Below are positions 36,325 to 50,100 of a DNA stretch of 64,000 bases, piece by piece. Both the position numbers and the translations under genes were made by a program. Under the pieces are notes generated by a model, which was not told the DNA's origin, ran no database searches, and saw only the letters and a program-made list of their open reading frames with translations. Source of the stretch: Phoebastria nigripes (lineage: Eukaryota > Chordata > Aves > Procellariiformes > Diomedeidae). The stretch covers positions 806,696 through 870,695 of the forward strand of contig JAYKAV010002386.1 of the NCBI GenBank assembly GCA_035582835.1. The letters are read 5' to 3'. Positions within the stretch are counted from its first letter, which is position 1. Every line of letters begins with the position of its first letter.

Positions 36325-39300
36325 CTACAGAAGAAACGAGAGAGACAGTCATGGTTAAAGAAGATTTTTGGTTTTCACTACATACTGTTTTGCTTCTGCA
36401 TTTCCCTTTTTGCTGAAGAATTTCTATCCAGGTCACAGCATGTTTTCCTACTTCCTATCTTCTTTCAGCTTTCTGTTCTCCAGGAGAAACCTGCCAAACC
36501 AGATGAAAACCACATTGGAAAGTTCCTTCAAGGCTTGTGACTTTTTCATTTTATTTTCAAACTGAAAACCAAATGCTCTCCTAATCTTTTCCAGAGCAAC
36601 AACTCTAATCAATGATTCCTTGCTATATCTCATTTAATACTCAATCTTTATTCTGTAAAAGGAGGAGAGCAACATACGGCACAGCATTGGAAACTTCTTC
36701 TGATGTTGAGCGAGGATCTTTATCATTACAGCTGAAGTACCTGTGAAGCCTATTCTCTTGTTCTCTTGCTACAGAGCTGCTTTTTGATTCTATTTGTCTT
36801 TCTGCTACTGATTTAGAGAAACGGTATCTGCATCTACAGTGTCACTAACAAAGGATCTCTTCTCGTGAACTGAGAAACTGTGTTTGCTTTGGAGTTGAAC
36901 AGTGTCATACGCCTTCCACCACCTCTGCTCTTAGCTGCCTACGCTATGCAAACAACAAAGCACTTTCAGAAGGATTGGTTGTTCATGAGAGGGGAAGGCT
37001 GACAGTAGTGTTGGAGAAGAAAACATAGGAAAAGGGCTGGCAGTTTTAGCTTTTTTATTCATATTTGTGTATAATGCCCCTTAGATTAATTAGTCAGCAG
37101 GGAAATTGCCAGTATAATTTCCCCTGTGAATACTTCTCCGCAATTCTTCCCCTCACCAAACAAGCCTGACTGACAGAAGAAAACATGAATTTATCTTCTC
37201 AGACCTCCCCCCTAAAACTTCAGGAAGACCATGTAGGTTCCAAAAAACTCTTCTATTTGGAAAGCATTGAAAACACAGTTAAGCCCTGCAAGAGCTGTTT
37301 CCAGAGACAAAGTAACTCTCTGCGTTCTGTTTCCAATTGGCAAAGACAGGACAGAATAAAGTAGTAAAGGAAAATGAGGGGAAGCCGGCTCTGCTCCCTA
37401 TTTTATAGTATTAGCAAAAAAAGAAGCTGGCTCACATTTTTACTATGTGTCTATTTGGTCCAATAAAAAAGGAGAGACAGTAGGAAGGCAATTTTCCCCA
37501 TGGCTGAAACACACCAGTTTTCAGCTGAATGCTCCCCTCCCCCAGCAATGGGAAATGTAAATAAAAAAGTTGTTTTGTTTTGTCATCCTGGCTCAAAACC
37601 AAGTAAAAAGTTTTCATTTTATTAGAAAAAGACATAAAAAATGTCAAAAGTTTTCCGCTCCATTCTAACAAGGGTATCTGAAGGCTGTATCACACTTCCC
37701 TTCCCAGACAGCCCATCCATCAGCATGGTGCTAATAAGACCTCTGCATAGATGTCAGTGAGGGACAGTGTGGCAGCCAGGTGTGACCAAGACCAAGTGGC
37801 TCAAACAACCCCTGTCCAGCATAAAAAGCAGAGCTCTGGCCATTTTTCCTCCCTTTTTTGAATTTATGAGTGTTGCATGAAAAAAAGCAACTCAGCAGAC
37901 AAGTTGAGACATCATGCCTCTAACAATAAACAGGAATGCTAAGTGCACTTCATAATTCCATCGTATTTCTAGAGGCATGGCTCTAGAGGGTCTGGCAACA
38001 TTCCTTGCATCTAAACGTTGGGGATATTGCTGGAACCAGCGACTTCTCAAAAACTGGAATGAGCTTTAAGTGGGCCCACAGGAACTGGTCTGAAATTTGA
38101 GGCGCACTATTCACTGGTACAAGCTTGTTTTTATTCCCAGCACGCTCATAATGTATAGTCCTTACCCACACTTATGAAACACACTTCCTCCCTCTATTGC
38201 CTCTCTGCTTTGCTGACCAGCTGGTTGCAAACTCCTTGGTGCTGCTTTGCTTCAGCTTGTAATGAAGTGTGATTAACCACGGTCTTCAGCCCGGTACAGA
38301 TGGAGCAAAGAGGCTTCCACTGCCTAGTCCAGGAAATTAGCCTTCACACAGTTAAAAAATCCTCTCTCCCATCTCTGCAGTACTGGCTCTGCTCACGGAT
38401 AGTCACACAGAGGGCACATCCAGTGTGAGGAGTCGTTGGAGTAGAGCAAGGGACCTTGACTTAGACACCGCATGGCCTCTCCTTCTTATCCCTCTTTCCA
38501 CACNGGTTGTCTCATCCTGTGTCTCAGATAACTTTCTTTTAACAGCACAATATATCACTGTCTTTCAAGGACAGCCCCCCAGGAGGGTTAACCTGCTCCG
38601 AGTGTCTCTGAAGACTACAGGTGCTAAGCAATTTGCAGCCAAATATTTTGGTCAGCCCATCATTTTGACACAGCCCAGGGTAAGAATGAAACACTTCTTA
38701 CTGAAACATCACTGAAATGGATGGAGTGATGTTTTCAATGCACACCTGGGGTTTTGGAGCGCCTGGGCAGAAGAGCTACCATGTTGAAATGAAAAATGGC
38801 TTTAGCCTCACCCTGGAGCTCCTGAAATTTCAAGCAAGCTGGAATCATTGCTGATGCTGCGGAAACATCATGATGCCTCCGTTGCAAGAGGGAGAGTCTT
38901 TTGGTCAGTATTGTGCAATGTATGAAATGGCTTCTGGTCCCTACAGTGGATGTGGGATGGAGGAAAGGAAGACCATGCTGCTCTGGTGGGGATGCAGGAG
39001 AAAGAAAGATGGATGTTTCTGGCAGGTGAGACTGTGCTAGACATTTGTGGATGCTCTCTGCCCCAAAACCACCTGAGCAAGGCTCTTCCAGATTTCTGCC
39101 TAGGAAATGACATGCTGCAGGGTTATCTAGACAGCCTGTAGTGCAGCAGGGGAGCAGCACCCAGAAGACCAGTCAACAGCCTTTCTGGGGAGCCTCAGAA
39201 GTGTCCCCATTCACCTCCAGCACAGCCAACTGCCAGTGATCAGAGGAACAGCTCATTGCCGGGAGGGGGGCTGTCTGGCATCCCCCAGCTCGGGACACCA

Positions 39301-42300
39301 GGCAAGGCACTGGCCATGCAAACCCACCCCCTCTCCCAGGCAGCCTGCAGCACTGACCACCGCTTGGCTGGCCATCCCTTTATTTTAAAGCATGTCAGAT
39401 GTTCAACCCGCCAGAACACAGCATTATAATTTGGCTAGGCAGGGTGCAGATGGGGTGGTGCGGTTGCTGTGATCTCAGTAAATTAGCATGTAAACATGTT
39501 TTGACTGAAGAAAACTGCAGGGCCATGCTCAAGAGCAGATCCTGGGTGGGATTTACAGTGCTAGCCAATGCATTTAAATGTGGCCGCACTGGTTGGGAGG
39601 GAGGAAGCACCATAATAAACAGCCAAAGGTCTGCCCNGGCTTCCAGGGAGAAAGTTTGCCCTGAACCTCTCTCTCTTTGCGATGAAGCAGCCACATGCTC
39701 TGGAAAAGGACATATTTTCTGGGTGCAAGGGCATCAGACAAACATAACTTCTGCTTTCTGCCTCAGCCCTGACATGATTACAGGGCCACAAGAAACCTGA
39801 TGCCTCTTCTTATGAAGTAATTTGGAAAGAATAAAAGCTTATTTTCCAGAGCTGCCATGAAACAGTCCCAGTCTGCCTCAGCGACCATGGCTGGAGGAAG
39901 CATATACACAATTTTCTGTCAGATACGGAGTGTATCCTTAATAGCAGCAGGGAAAAATAAATGATCNATTCACCTCCAATTACCTACATGAGAGATAATT
40001 CACAGAAAGTCCATGTATAACATTAGTGTCCTTAGGTGTTCGCAAAGCATCTGTCTGAGCAAGGGATGCCAGCACTGATCCAAGACTGCAAACACACCTG
40101 TAAGACACTCTAATACCAGAGTTTATCCCTCTGGTGTCACCGACAGCTGGGACAGCTTGTACTGCACCTATGCAAGTGCTGCCCGAATCGGTGTGCTCCC
40201 CAGCACCTTTGTACTAATGCCTGTAGTCTGCAAACACAAGGATTCAGTCCTCACGGGGCACCAAGTCCCCCGTCAAAGCCTCGTGTGTCACCAGGCCCAG
40301 GGGAGATAGAGCTGGGCCAGTGGGCTACATGTATGGGAGCTGGGGCCCCCCTGCACTGCTGCGCAGCTCCTGCACCGCTGTGCTGCTCCTGCATCATGGG
40401 GAAACACGGCACAAGAGAAGCAACTCCCACACGTGGAGTAGGGGCTTCCAGGATCAGCAGCAAAGGGCCAAAACTCACAAGCTACTTCTGTTAGGAGAGC
40501 ACAGATCATCTTGCAATTTCTCTCTGTACGATAAACAACTAGTTACATCTTCCTTGTTCTCTTTCTGCTTTAAAACAAAAGAAGTTGCAATGAGTGCTCA
40601 ACCCATCAGCCAATACACATGCTCAGCACAGGAATCCAGGAGAAGCTATTTGTGCAGAGCTTGTACTGTCTCTTCTGGAGTTATTTCTTCTCTCTTCCCT
40701 CTGCTCTTTTTTCTCTCGGTGCAAAGAAGCATATCCAAGCTGCTTCAGAGGACTGCTTCAGTGTTTTCCTCTGGATCTGTGGGAAACAGAGACATCAGGG
40801 ATGCAGCAGGGGACTGCACAACTTCTGCCAGGCTGGGAAATGCTCTGCGCAGGTGAGGAATAGGAAAAGATGCCCAGGTATCAAGCATCAGCTAGAGAAA
40901 GTGCCCAAGGAGCTCTTCCCCAGGTACAATGCCACTAGACAGCAGCCCATGTGAGAAAAGGTGCAGAACACCAGCTTCAGCATCAGGAAGGGAGTAGCCA
41001 GGAGGGACAAGAGATCTGAAGTGATCGTGATGGACTGGAGGAGTGCAGTGATTCAAAGCTTAAAGCTGTTCCTGCAGGTCCATTAGCTGGGTGAAGCAGA
41101 GGTTATGACACATATGCAGCTTTGAACACAGGCTGTGATTTTGTATTAATTCATGGGACTTCTTCAGGGTATCCTATAAAATGGCTCCTGTATGAAGCAA
41201 TTTTCTAGAATAGGAAGAGATCAAAGAGATCTTCCTGAGAGAGACCTCAGTGGAGCTGACATAGCAAATATCATTGCAATTGCTGGTAGCATGTCTTGGA
41301 GTAACTGGGAAGCCATCCTTCAGACGAACAAATAAGCTTGAGCCCAAATCCCCTGTGATGTGAATGAACCCAGGGGCATTCACATGTGAATGAACTTTTT
41401 GGGGCATCACTGTTCGACAGAGACCTCGAGCTACAAACTCAGGAGCAGGCTTGTACCTTCACCCCAGAAATGGGCTCAGTATCACTGAGAGCATGCCAAA
41501 GAGGAGCACTGGGATATTGTAATAGCAAATTCCTCCAAATCCTCTGATTGAGCTTGTGCCTCTGGAGCAAGACACAACAAGCAAAGAAAGCCAAGCCACA
41601 CTTTGGATGGAGACCACTTTTCATCCGGAGTGGGAAGCAGCCTTTCCCACCCTGAGGAGGGGCCAGAGCAAAACATGCTGAGGAGAGGGGAAATGTGCGG
41701 GACTTTTGGGGAGAGGTGGGCAAGGGAATGGGTGGAAGAAAGAGGGAGATAAATGGTGAAGAAGAGGCATGGGTAAATAAACCAAAAAGGATCTACAGGT
41801 AAATTCTGGAATTATCTGTATTATTTCCCTGGAATCACATTACACATATTTCTCTCAAGCCCCTTGGGAAAATAAGGCATGTAATTTCTCTCTGGATGAG
41901 CCTGGAAAAGGCGAGGCTGAAGCCCTCTGGACTGGGTGTGGGGGGACCTCGGGGAGGGAGAGGAGGGGGTTAGCCACTCTACAAAATCCCCGTGTCAAAG
42001 GGCCTGGGGGCCCAAGTGATGCACAAGGCACTCACTGTATGTCCCCATTGTCTCCTTCATAAAAGGGGCTGGGACTGGGAAAAAGGAGGCAGTTTCCAGG
42101 ATACTGGCCAGCAGCCGCTGGAATGCCCTGACCCCCCCAGCCCCTACACACTATAAAGGCAGTGGGGAGGGGAGAGGGGAGGAGAGATGCATTTGTGCCC
42201 TTTTTTCTTCAGGGGTGAAAACAAGGAAGGTTTTCCTTTCAGAGGCCAGCCCTCAACCCCTTCAGCGCTTCTCCCCAGCTCAGCAATTCCCAGCTGAAAA

Positions 42301-44303
42301 CAGTAAGGACTTTTGAGATGGTCAAGTCCTGACTGCCCAGGGCATAGGGAAGGGAAAAATCACTCGACAAATGCCAAGACCTGCAACCTACTGGAGCTTT
42401 TGTCCACATCTGCTTTGGCCCAGAGACCTTTATGCACTGTTCAGCCATGGGATGGACTGGTTGGTAGTTAATATTTATTCTGTAGGAGTACCTTGGGCCA
42501 GGGGTGGGGGGGTGTCAGGATGCTAAAGATGGTGGATAAGCATGATGGATGTGTGCTTCGACACCTCAGAAAACAAGGTCTGAATTACAGGTTAAATGGA
42601 CCAGAGGCAAGTACAGAAAGAAGGAAAGGGTACCCGCACTGTACAGACAGACAGGGAGGGACCAAGAGGTAAATCTAAGTTTTGGGNTGGGTCAAAAGGT
42701 AACCCTAAATACACTGATACTTTGCCAGGAGCTCCACAAAAGTTTCAGCTCCAGCCCTGGGGTGCAGTATTGCTGCGCTCAGCCCCGTGCCTCCCCGGGG
42801 TGAGATCATCTTGCTCTCGGTGCTGTCACCACCTGGCTTGCTGGAGCTACCGAACAGAGAGCCAGCTCAGCTGCGCTGCAGGTAGGTCCTCGATGTCCAA
42901 GGTCTGGCCATGGGAACAGACCGCCTTTGTTGCCTTCTGGGAAGAACCACAAGACCCAGCCCACTCTGGTTACTGTAAAACAACCCCCGAGGCATTATTA
43001 TTTATGGGATCACACCAAGGAAAGAAATGCCTCTCCTGAAGAGGTTTGTATCGGACTGTGATGGTGGTATGGTTTTGGTTTTTTTTGGATAAAGGAAGTC
43101 CTCATGATGAGGTCCTTGATGAGGTCCGAGGTCCCACCCTACAGAGCTGGAAGGATTTTCTTGGCTTGAATGCACACAGAAAGGCAAGCTTTGGGGCAGG
43201 AAAGGAGAAGGGCTTTTTAAATCTTCTTTTGTGAGTCCTCCTGTTCTCTCAGGGAACTGAAGGCCTGTTTTTGGGGCAGACCTGGGTTGGCAAGCCACCA
43301 GCACTTTAATGATCGCAGACACAACCATTCAGGCTGCTCTTTCTATTCAAGGAACTGCAGAGTCCCACACAATACTGGCCTNCCAGCATCTTTCTGTGCC
43401 ACCTCCTGCTCGTGAAACAGGGGTAATCAAAGCCATCCCCCAAGCGAAGAAGCACTAGTTAGTGCAGCGCTATTGCTTTTGGGCATGGCTTTTTGTGCGT
43501 CTCTGAGCTGTCAGGATAGGAAGGACACTTTGCTGTAGGTCTGATCCCCCACCCAGGCTACTGCGCGGTCACATTCCTCCCAGCCACAAAAGCTGGGGGG
43601 GTGGTCAAGGGGCTGCTTTAAGTACAACATGAGGCAGCAATTTTATTTTGCGTATTATCAAAATAGTACATTGCTGGAACATTTCCACGTTGCTAAATCT
43701 AGATGGTATGGCCTGGAGCTGTTTGCAAGGGGTATCATTTTGTTGAGGATTGTGCAATGTTTTATTCCAGCCCGCTTCTGCCCTCCCTGAACCTGAGGAG
43801 CAAGGGAACTGAGCTAACTCGAACCAACACTGGGGCAGGGCTGCTAGCTTTCAAGCAGAAGAAATCTGGCTCACAAACCTTGAGAAATACATATGAGGGA
43901 TTTTTTTTTTTTTTTAATATGTACAGGACTAGGCAGGACATTCTGAGGTTAAATTCTATGCATTTATAGGAACTCTGGTAAAGCAATTAAGGTCCCAGAT
44001 TTGACTTGCATTAGCATATTTATAACCTGGTGGGGAATGTTTTCCATATTCCTTGTGTCTATTTTTGTAATGATACTAATCCTTTACATTTCTGTATCAC
44101 CTTTCATTTAGGAGGACTAGATCCCAAGTTGCTTTACATATGCAGGACAAAAATACAGGCAGACATGATGGTGATATACCTAAAACAGACTGGAAAGCGA
44201 TGTGATAAATGCAATTTATTGAATATCTTTGACAGCNTTACCTCCTTTTCACCCCTATGCCTGTATGCTAGGGAATACAGAAACTCTTCATGCTGCTTCC
44301 AAN

Positions 44304-44338
44304 CGTGCACGTGCGCACGCGCACGCACACACACACGT
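44304..44338. repeat. CG/CA alternating tract (Z-DNA-prone)
   Basis: Thirty-five bases of perfect purine-pyrimidine alternation with seven CpG steps at the left and a CA run at the right. Flanked by an N at 44303. Confidence 0.85.
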
Positions 44339-47300
44339 TTAATACAAACTTGCCTCCTCTTTCCCTAAAGCAGAATTTTTGCCCTCAAGACACACTTGGC
44401 ATGAATTATAGGAAAAGAAATATTCAGTCCTGGGTCGACATGGCTAAATGATGAAAATGTAAGTTTTTTAGCCGGATTTGTGAAAACACAAATTTTACTT
44501 GCAAGTTTTTTCAAATTATAGCTGCATAGTTGCACAGAACTTGTGAAACCTTAAAAGGTCACCCCTGTATAATAAAAGCTAATTCATAATCATTTATTGT
44601 CAGTTACCACCATGTTAGAAGATTTTGGGCTTCTTATCAGGAAAAATAGACAAAACTTTGCAATTTAACCTGCAAATTCCTGAGGTCAAGCTTGAAGTAT
44701 CAATTCTGAATAATAATAATAAAGATAAATGATAATGAAGTCCAAAGCCAAAAGCTAGTCCAAACCTTCCCATTATATTTAATTGAGTTAGGTACAGAAA
44801 TATTCCTCTGAATGGGAGCCTTAGTATATCATCTTCAGCCTACTGAAAGCATGAAATGACTCATGACACTCATTGAATATTTTTGAAAAGGAATTCCTTG
44901 AAAAAAAATAAGGATTTAGGAAGTCCCATGTTACTAAAATTCAGTATTAGACTGCTATTATTAGACTAATAATATTTTTTGACAAATGACNTATTTAAAG
45001 CTCAATATTGACATGTACTATCAGAAGTAAAAATAGTTTTATTTTAATAAAAAAGGGTTGATAATTTCCTCTGAACAGCATAAAACAGTAATCCTGTCAG
45101 GTCAGTCCATAATTAGACCTGAATCATGACATTATTGTTATACAAAGAACCATTTCAGGTGTATTAAGAGGATTTCATTCAGCATTAATCACAGTTTTTC
45201 TCTTCCTTCATCTGTAGATTCTTGGAGACAATATGTTCAGGCAGATTTGGCTGTAAAGTAACTGGGAAAAAAACAATGCAGTTTTGTGTCTCCTAAAATA
45301 TCCTCTGTGGCTTTTTTTTCTGTGAAACATGGCACAATCCTCGTGTGTAGAACTGCCTCACATAGGGCACATGTATTTTGTGCAAGACAGCATGTAACAC
45401 TGTTAGCACTTGAAACGGCCTGAAATTTGGAGAAAACACACCAATGGCTTTAAAAAGTGACGTGAGATATTTCACAAATGCAACCAAGATATCTAACAAA
45501 TGCAACAAGAACAACTTTGTTATGCTGTCTGGTCCAAAAAGCAATGTTTTGAGCATATGTTGTTAATAGGAGCCTTAGCTGTGCTCGATCACTTCCCAAA
45601 TAAGCTGTTTAAACACGAAGCATTAGGCTAGAAAGCTGAGCACTTTTGCAGAGGATGGGGGTTAACAATTCACAGTACTAAATCCTGTTTAATCTGCTGA
45701 GAAATTCAATCCAGCAAAAGCATGATTTTACTTAATAGTGCATCGGGTGAGGAAGTTGCCAGAGGTGGGACATTTTCCTCCTGGCTGAGGTCGGGCTGCT
45801 GGAGCTGGCCCATCTGCCATTACATGGAATCCTGCCATCCCCCTTCCCCATGGTCCCACTCCCTTTCGCTGCGTGTTTGCACGTGTGCGCGTGTATTCAT
45901 GTCTGAGCTCCTTTTTTCTGGCAGCTGCTGTAGGTGAGTTGTGGATGCATTTTTGGAAGTCTCCAAAGGCACAGATACTCCCAGCCCACAGGAAGGTCCC
46001 TCATTCTCCAGGTGGGGGCTACCTGGCTGAGATACGTACCATTAATGACTGAAGAGAAGCAGTTTTTCCCTAGCGTGCCAATGCACAGATATATTCACTG
46101 CTGTGGGTGCCTCTGAGGTCTGCCTGTCAAAGCCAAGAGCACGAGGGAGCCGTACAGGTAGTGTTTTCCTCTTGTGCACGTCCTGCATGTGGCAGATTCA
46201 CTGTGTGCTTCCTTGCAATGTGCTAGAGCCAGGTCTTGGAGAAAGATGGAAAATTTGTAAAAACGTTGCCACTTTAACAGAAAGCTGGGTGAGTTCCCTT
46301 GCTTTTAATAGAATGTACCTTTCTTTTACTGCTGCTAATGCAGAAAGCAGCTGATCATATTCTGTGGGGTTCACATTGTTTTTATAGTACTTTGTCTTTG
46401 GAATAAACCGGAGCATATTGCATGTCAAGAGTGGTAAGGATTTTATGGAGGAAGACAGGCCATGGATTCCCATGGATGCTCTTCGATTCCTCCAGACCTC
46501 TGAGAGAAGTTGAGTGCTATGCTGTACCATCAGAGACATAGTAGCTCCTTAAAAATAGAAAGGATCGCCATTTGTCACTTTAAAGTGCATTCAACATGCA
46601 CTTGCCTATTTGGGTTGTTAGAGCATTTCATCATGCACTTGTGCAACACCTCGTCCTATTCCACAATTGTAGCTCTTTGCCTCTGCTGTAATACAAACAG
46701 TGATGATAAATTAATGCCTGGCTTGGCAATATTGCTACAGTCTCCAATTATGAGAAAGTGTTTTCATTTAGAGAAGAGAAATCAAATGGCAGATTCCACT
46801 GTCTCTCACCCTTCCTGTCTGTGAACAAGCTAGTCCTTGTTGTAAACCCCATGTAACTTGCTGTGGGGGAGGAGGCATTGTGGAAGCCCCCTGCCCTTAA
46901 AATAAAGGTAGTGCTTAAGTAGTTATTTCTTGGGGATCTTTTCTAGTAGAGTTATTTCAATAGTGAACTATTTCAAAAGGAGAAGGAAAGGGTTTCTTGG
47001 AAACCAAATACAAAGTTTTCACAAGTAGCAAGAACCAGAGCAGGCAGAGTTGAAATGCATTGCAACTATGATGCTTCTTCCAAACCCAAAATCACCAGCA
47101 CAGAAGTAACAATAGGTTACTTCTGTTCACCCTCCAAAGTCTGGGACTGTTTCCGTACATGATGCAGAGTGGACAGCCAAAATCCCTGCATAACCAGCTT
47201 CTTCAGCTGTGCTCTCACAAGGCAAACACTGCTGCCTCAGGCTGGTCAGCTTGAGCTCACATAATACCCTGGCTGAGACCAAGAAGAATGACTGGCATTG

Positions 47301-47871
47301 CTCAGAAGTACCTTATCAAGAACAAACATCCACAGAGCCATGGTGCCACTGCTCTCCAGTGCTGCTCTCAAGGGCTCACTGAGTTTCCTGGGGACATGAA
47401 AATCAACTGCCAAGTAGTACTCCTGGCCTACTGGAGTGGTTGCATTGGTATGCTCTCTCAGAAAGGACCACATGCTACCTTTAGGCTGGGGAAGTTTCTA
47501 GGCATGTGTTTCTGTCCATGCTACAAAGAGCCATGGAAATCTGTGGCAGGAAAGGGTTAGTAATATTGTTTCCTTGGTTTTCATGTCATACATATGTCAG
47601 ACTATGGTCGTGAANGCATACACTAATTTTGTTCAGTGCCCTCACAACCTTAGAGAGAGTGAAGGTAGGGAGCCTTTGCGAGCAGCATTATTTAATATGT
47701 GCAAGCCTGTGGATAGAGGCAGAGAGCTGGGAGGAATGAAAGGGGTCCCCCATCATGTGTAGAAACTGCTAANTTATAGATAGCAGAGGGATAGCCAAGA
47801 CAGCAGGATGCACGGAGTGCTTACACACGAGTGGAGGAGTGAAGACAGCACGGGTAGCCATACCTCCTCTT

Positions 47872-47955
47872 TATATCTCCCAGCTGCTGCTCCTCGGGCA
47901 AGCTCAGCTCACAGACCACAAAGTCTGCATGACAGAACAGCAGCTGGGAGATATA
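47872..47955. repeat. 18-bp perfect inverted repeat, 48-base loop
   Basis: The left arm tatatctcccagctgctg (47872-47889) is the exact reverse complement of 47938-47955. The intervening 48 bases show no further pairing obvious by eye. It could form a hairpin in RNA or a cruciform in DNA. Not recognised as a known microRNA or transposon end. Confidence 0.9.
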
Positions 47956-49655
47956 GAGGCAGGGATTTGAATGCAGTGTGTATTTTAAAACACGAAAACA
48001 CTGCAACAGAGTCCAAACCCTCCTTGTCCTTTCCCCTGCCCAGGCTACCTTCAGCACCATTAATCTCAAGGAAAAACTAGATTGGCCTTTGAGCTAGGGC
48101 TTTCCTCTCTGACTACAGTGTTTGGACTAAGTAGTGCTGGCTAAACGCCAGATGCTAGAGCTGTGCATTAGAGGCACTCCCATCCCCAGCTGGAGGATGC
48201 TATGTTAAGGGACTGCCACCTGGCAGCATCTTCAAGGAACTGCAAAAACGCTAAGCAGAGATGGAGGTTGATGAGCATCAGCCTGCTGGGAGACTTGTGG
48301 GTGCACCCAGGAAGGAGAGATCGGGTCTGAGCCAGACTGGTGTTGCCGACTGAACTGTCTGGCGTTAAGAGGCTGCTACTATGATAAAAGACACTAGGCC
48401 AGTGAAACATTTGATACGATGACCACCTTATGAGTGACTTTCCCACTCAGTTAAAAAGTTGTTTTTCCTTTGAGAAAAATCCCACTGTTTTCCCTCCCTT
48501 ACTTCAAGTTGGCTGAAGAAGCCTGACCTNGTTGTACTCAGTCATTGCCCCTTTTTAGCTAAGAGCTAAGCTCTTGCTTTGTGAAGATACACCCAGGGAG
48601 GCAGGTCCCACCTTGTCCCCACTCTCCTGGGAAAGCAGAGAAGACCAAAGGTGACAACTTTACTGAAGAGTAGTGTGGGATGAAAAGAACAATAAAATAA
48701 TCTCCCTTGCTTAAGACCTGGCAACCCAACTTCTTTCATTTTGAAGTCTTCAATACGGTCCCCTTGCCTGTGCTACCCTTTCCTTTTTTCTGTGTTGTGA
48801 CAAGCTGGCAGACAAAACAAAAGCATCTCCTCAACACGTGCTCTGGATTTTCCCCCAAATAAGTCTCTTGGCCAGCTTGCCTAAAACTTTCTAAACCAGC
48901 CGACTTTGAAAGGAAGCANACAGCAAGCAGTAAGTCATTTCTCTAACATTTCAGAAGACTTCAGTTGTCCTACCCTTTGGAAAGTGTCCTCTGCTGCCCA
49001 ATATCACAGAAAACAAACTTCCAAACTTTTTTTTGTGAACAGAGACCTGCACGAACAAGACAAATTTGAGGCTTAGCTGAGCCTGAGAGCCTTGTGCCAA
49101 TAGCCGCTATGCTTAGCAGGTGAAGGGCTCTTGACCAGCAAATGAATTCCAGTCATTACTATTGGTAGTAGTAAGCTTGGGTTATCTTTTTGTAGTTTAT
49201 GTACAGATTTGCATACAGAGAAAAGCTCAAGAGAGATTGAGAGCTGGAGAGATTGAGTCCCTTTTCATTTTTAGAGCCAGCACAAATAGTAGGCTAAGGT
49301 CCTGAACCACATCACTAACACACCTTCAGCTGTGACCTCTTAGGACCGATGCTAGATGTGACAGCTCAGCTAAGCTTGCTGAGCCAAGAATGCCCTATGT
49401 GTGCTCATATATTGAGGCTATGAAGAAGTTTGCCAATGAGTACCAAATGAACATTTTTTTCAAGAAAGATATGAGAAAAGCCTACTCTGCCATTTACGCA
49501 AGTCACCGGACAGACACTGACCTGGGGCCAGATTTGGTGACCTAGATGTGAAAGTATCTGTGTACCCCCCTGCAGATGCCCTGCGCTTCCCAGATCCCTC
49601 TCATTCCCCAAAATTTGTGAAGCTGAATTCAGCAGGGAGGACCGTGATGACTTAC

Positions 49656-49972
49656 CAGTCTGTGTGCGCATCATCGATCACCAGGAGGATCTTGGGTTTC
49701 TGGGCCACAGGTGGTGTGGGGCTGGCCGAGTGGTCGATTAGTCCTGCGGCTGCTTGTGTGGTTTGCTTCATGGCACTGGAGATGGAGCTGAAGATGCTGG
49801 TGCCAGTAGAGGAAGAGTGCAAGGGCTGTGGTGGCTGTGGATGCTTTCTCTCCATGGCAGGAGAAACTGGGGAGCTTGTGGAGTTGTCAGGGCGCTGCAA
49901 GTCCATCATGTAGCCATTGGGCAAATTTGCCACGAAACTACTGTCTGAGAGACGCCTCCGGAGGAAATTCAT
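49656..49972 (-). CDS. SYN3: SYN3 coding exon 1 (synapsin III N-terminus: domains A, B, start of C)
   Basis: 317 bases: 105 codons plus TG, which exon 2 completes to Trp106. It starts [20 protein letters not shown], the synapsin domain A signature with the RRLS motif in which Ser9 is the conserved PKA/CaMKI phosphorylation site controlling vesicle binding. Residues about 30-90 form the low-complexity Ser/Pro/Thr linker (domain B, shorter than in SYN1). Residues about 93-106 ([15 protein letters not shown]) begin domain C. The ATG at 49970-49972 was chosen because MNFLRRRL is the family start and has A at -3. The frame is open further upstream, but the next in-frame near-start is TTG, not ATG. 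Donor CTG|GTAAG. Confidence 0.98.
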
Positions 49973-50100
49973 TGTTGAAGCGTTGTCTAGAAACCTTCTC
50001 AGCAAAAGCGAGGCGTCACCAGTCCTGGGGAACGTTTCTGTGTGCGTGTAGGGTACCTCCTTGCAGTCCAGGCAAGCAGGCTTTCCCCCTTAAAATCCTG
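49973..50100 (-). other. SYN3: SYN3 5'UTR portion of the first coding exon (tentative)
   Basis: Bases directly upstream of the start codon on the minus strand. A possible 3' splice site TTTCTCTAG ends at 50101, so the exon could start at 50100. The upstream pyrimidine tract is weak, so the limit is uncertain. Synapsin III genes typically carry separate 5' noncoding exons far upstream. Confidence 0.35.

Larger units (their letters stand above)
36325..49655 (-). other. SYN3: SYN3 intron 1 (between coding exons 2 and 1)
   Basis: Intron of 13,331 bases with GT/AG ends. Contents seen: a CpG-containing Z-DNA-type tract (44304-44338), a T15 run (43901-43915) and an 18-bp perfect inverted repeat (47872-47955). 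No CR1 or LTR was recognised. Open frames up to about 178 codons (for example 40320-40856, plus) have no recognisable domain and no splice support. Confidence 0.9.

Noticed and set aside
40320..40856. 178-codon plus-strand open frame in intron 1
   Set aside because: No recognisable domain, overlaps other frames, low-complexity Ser/Cys-rich text. Treated as chance.
49973..50005. Possible N-terminal extension of SYN3 upstream of the ATG
   Set aside because: The upstream in-frame codon that looks like a start is TTG, not ATG. The family start MNFLRRRL matches the ATG at 49970-49972.
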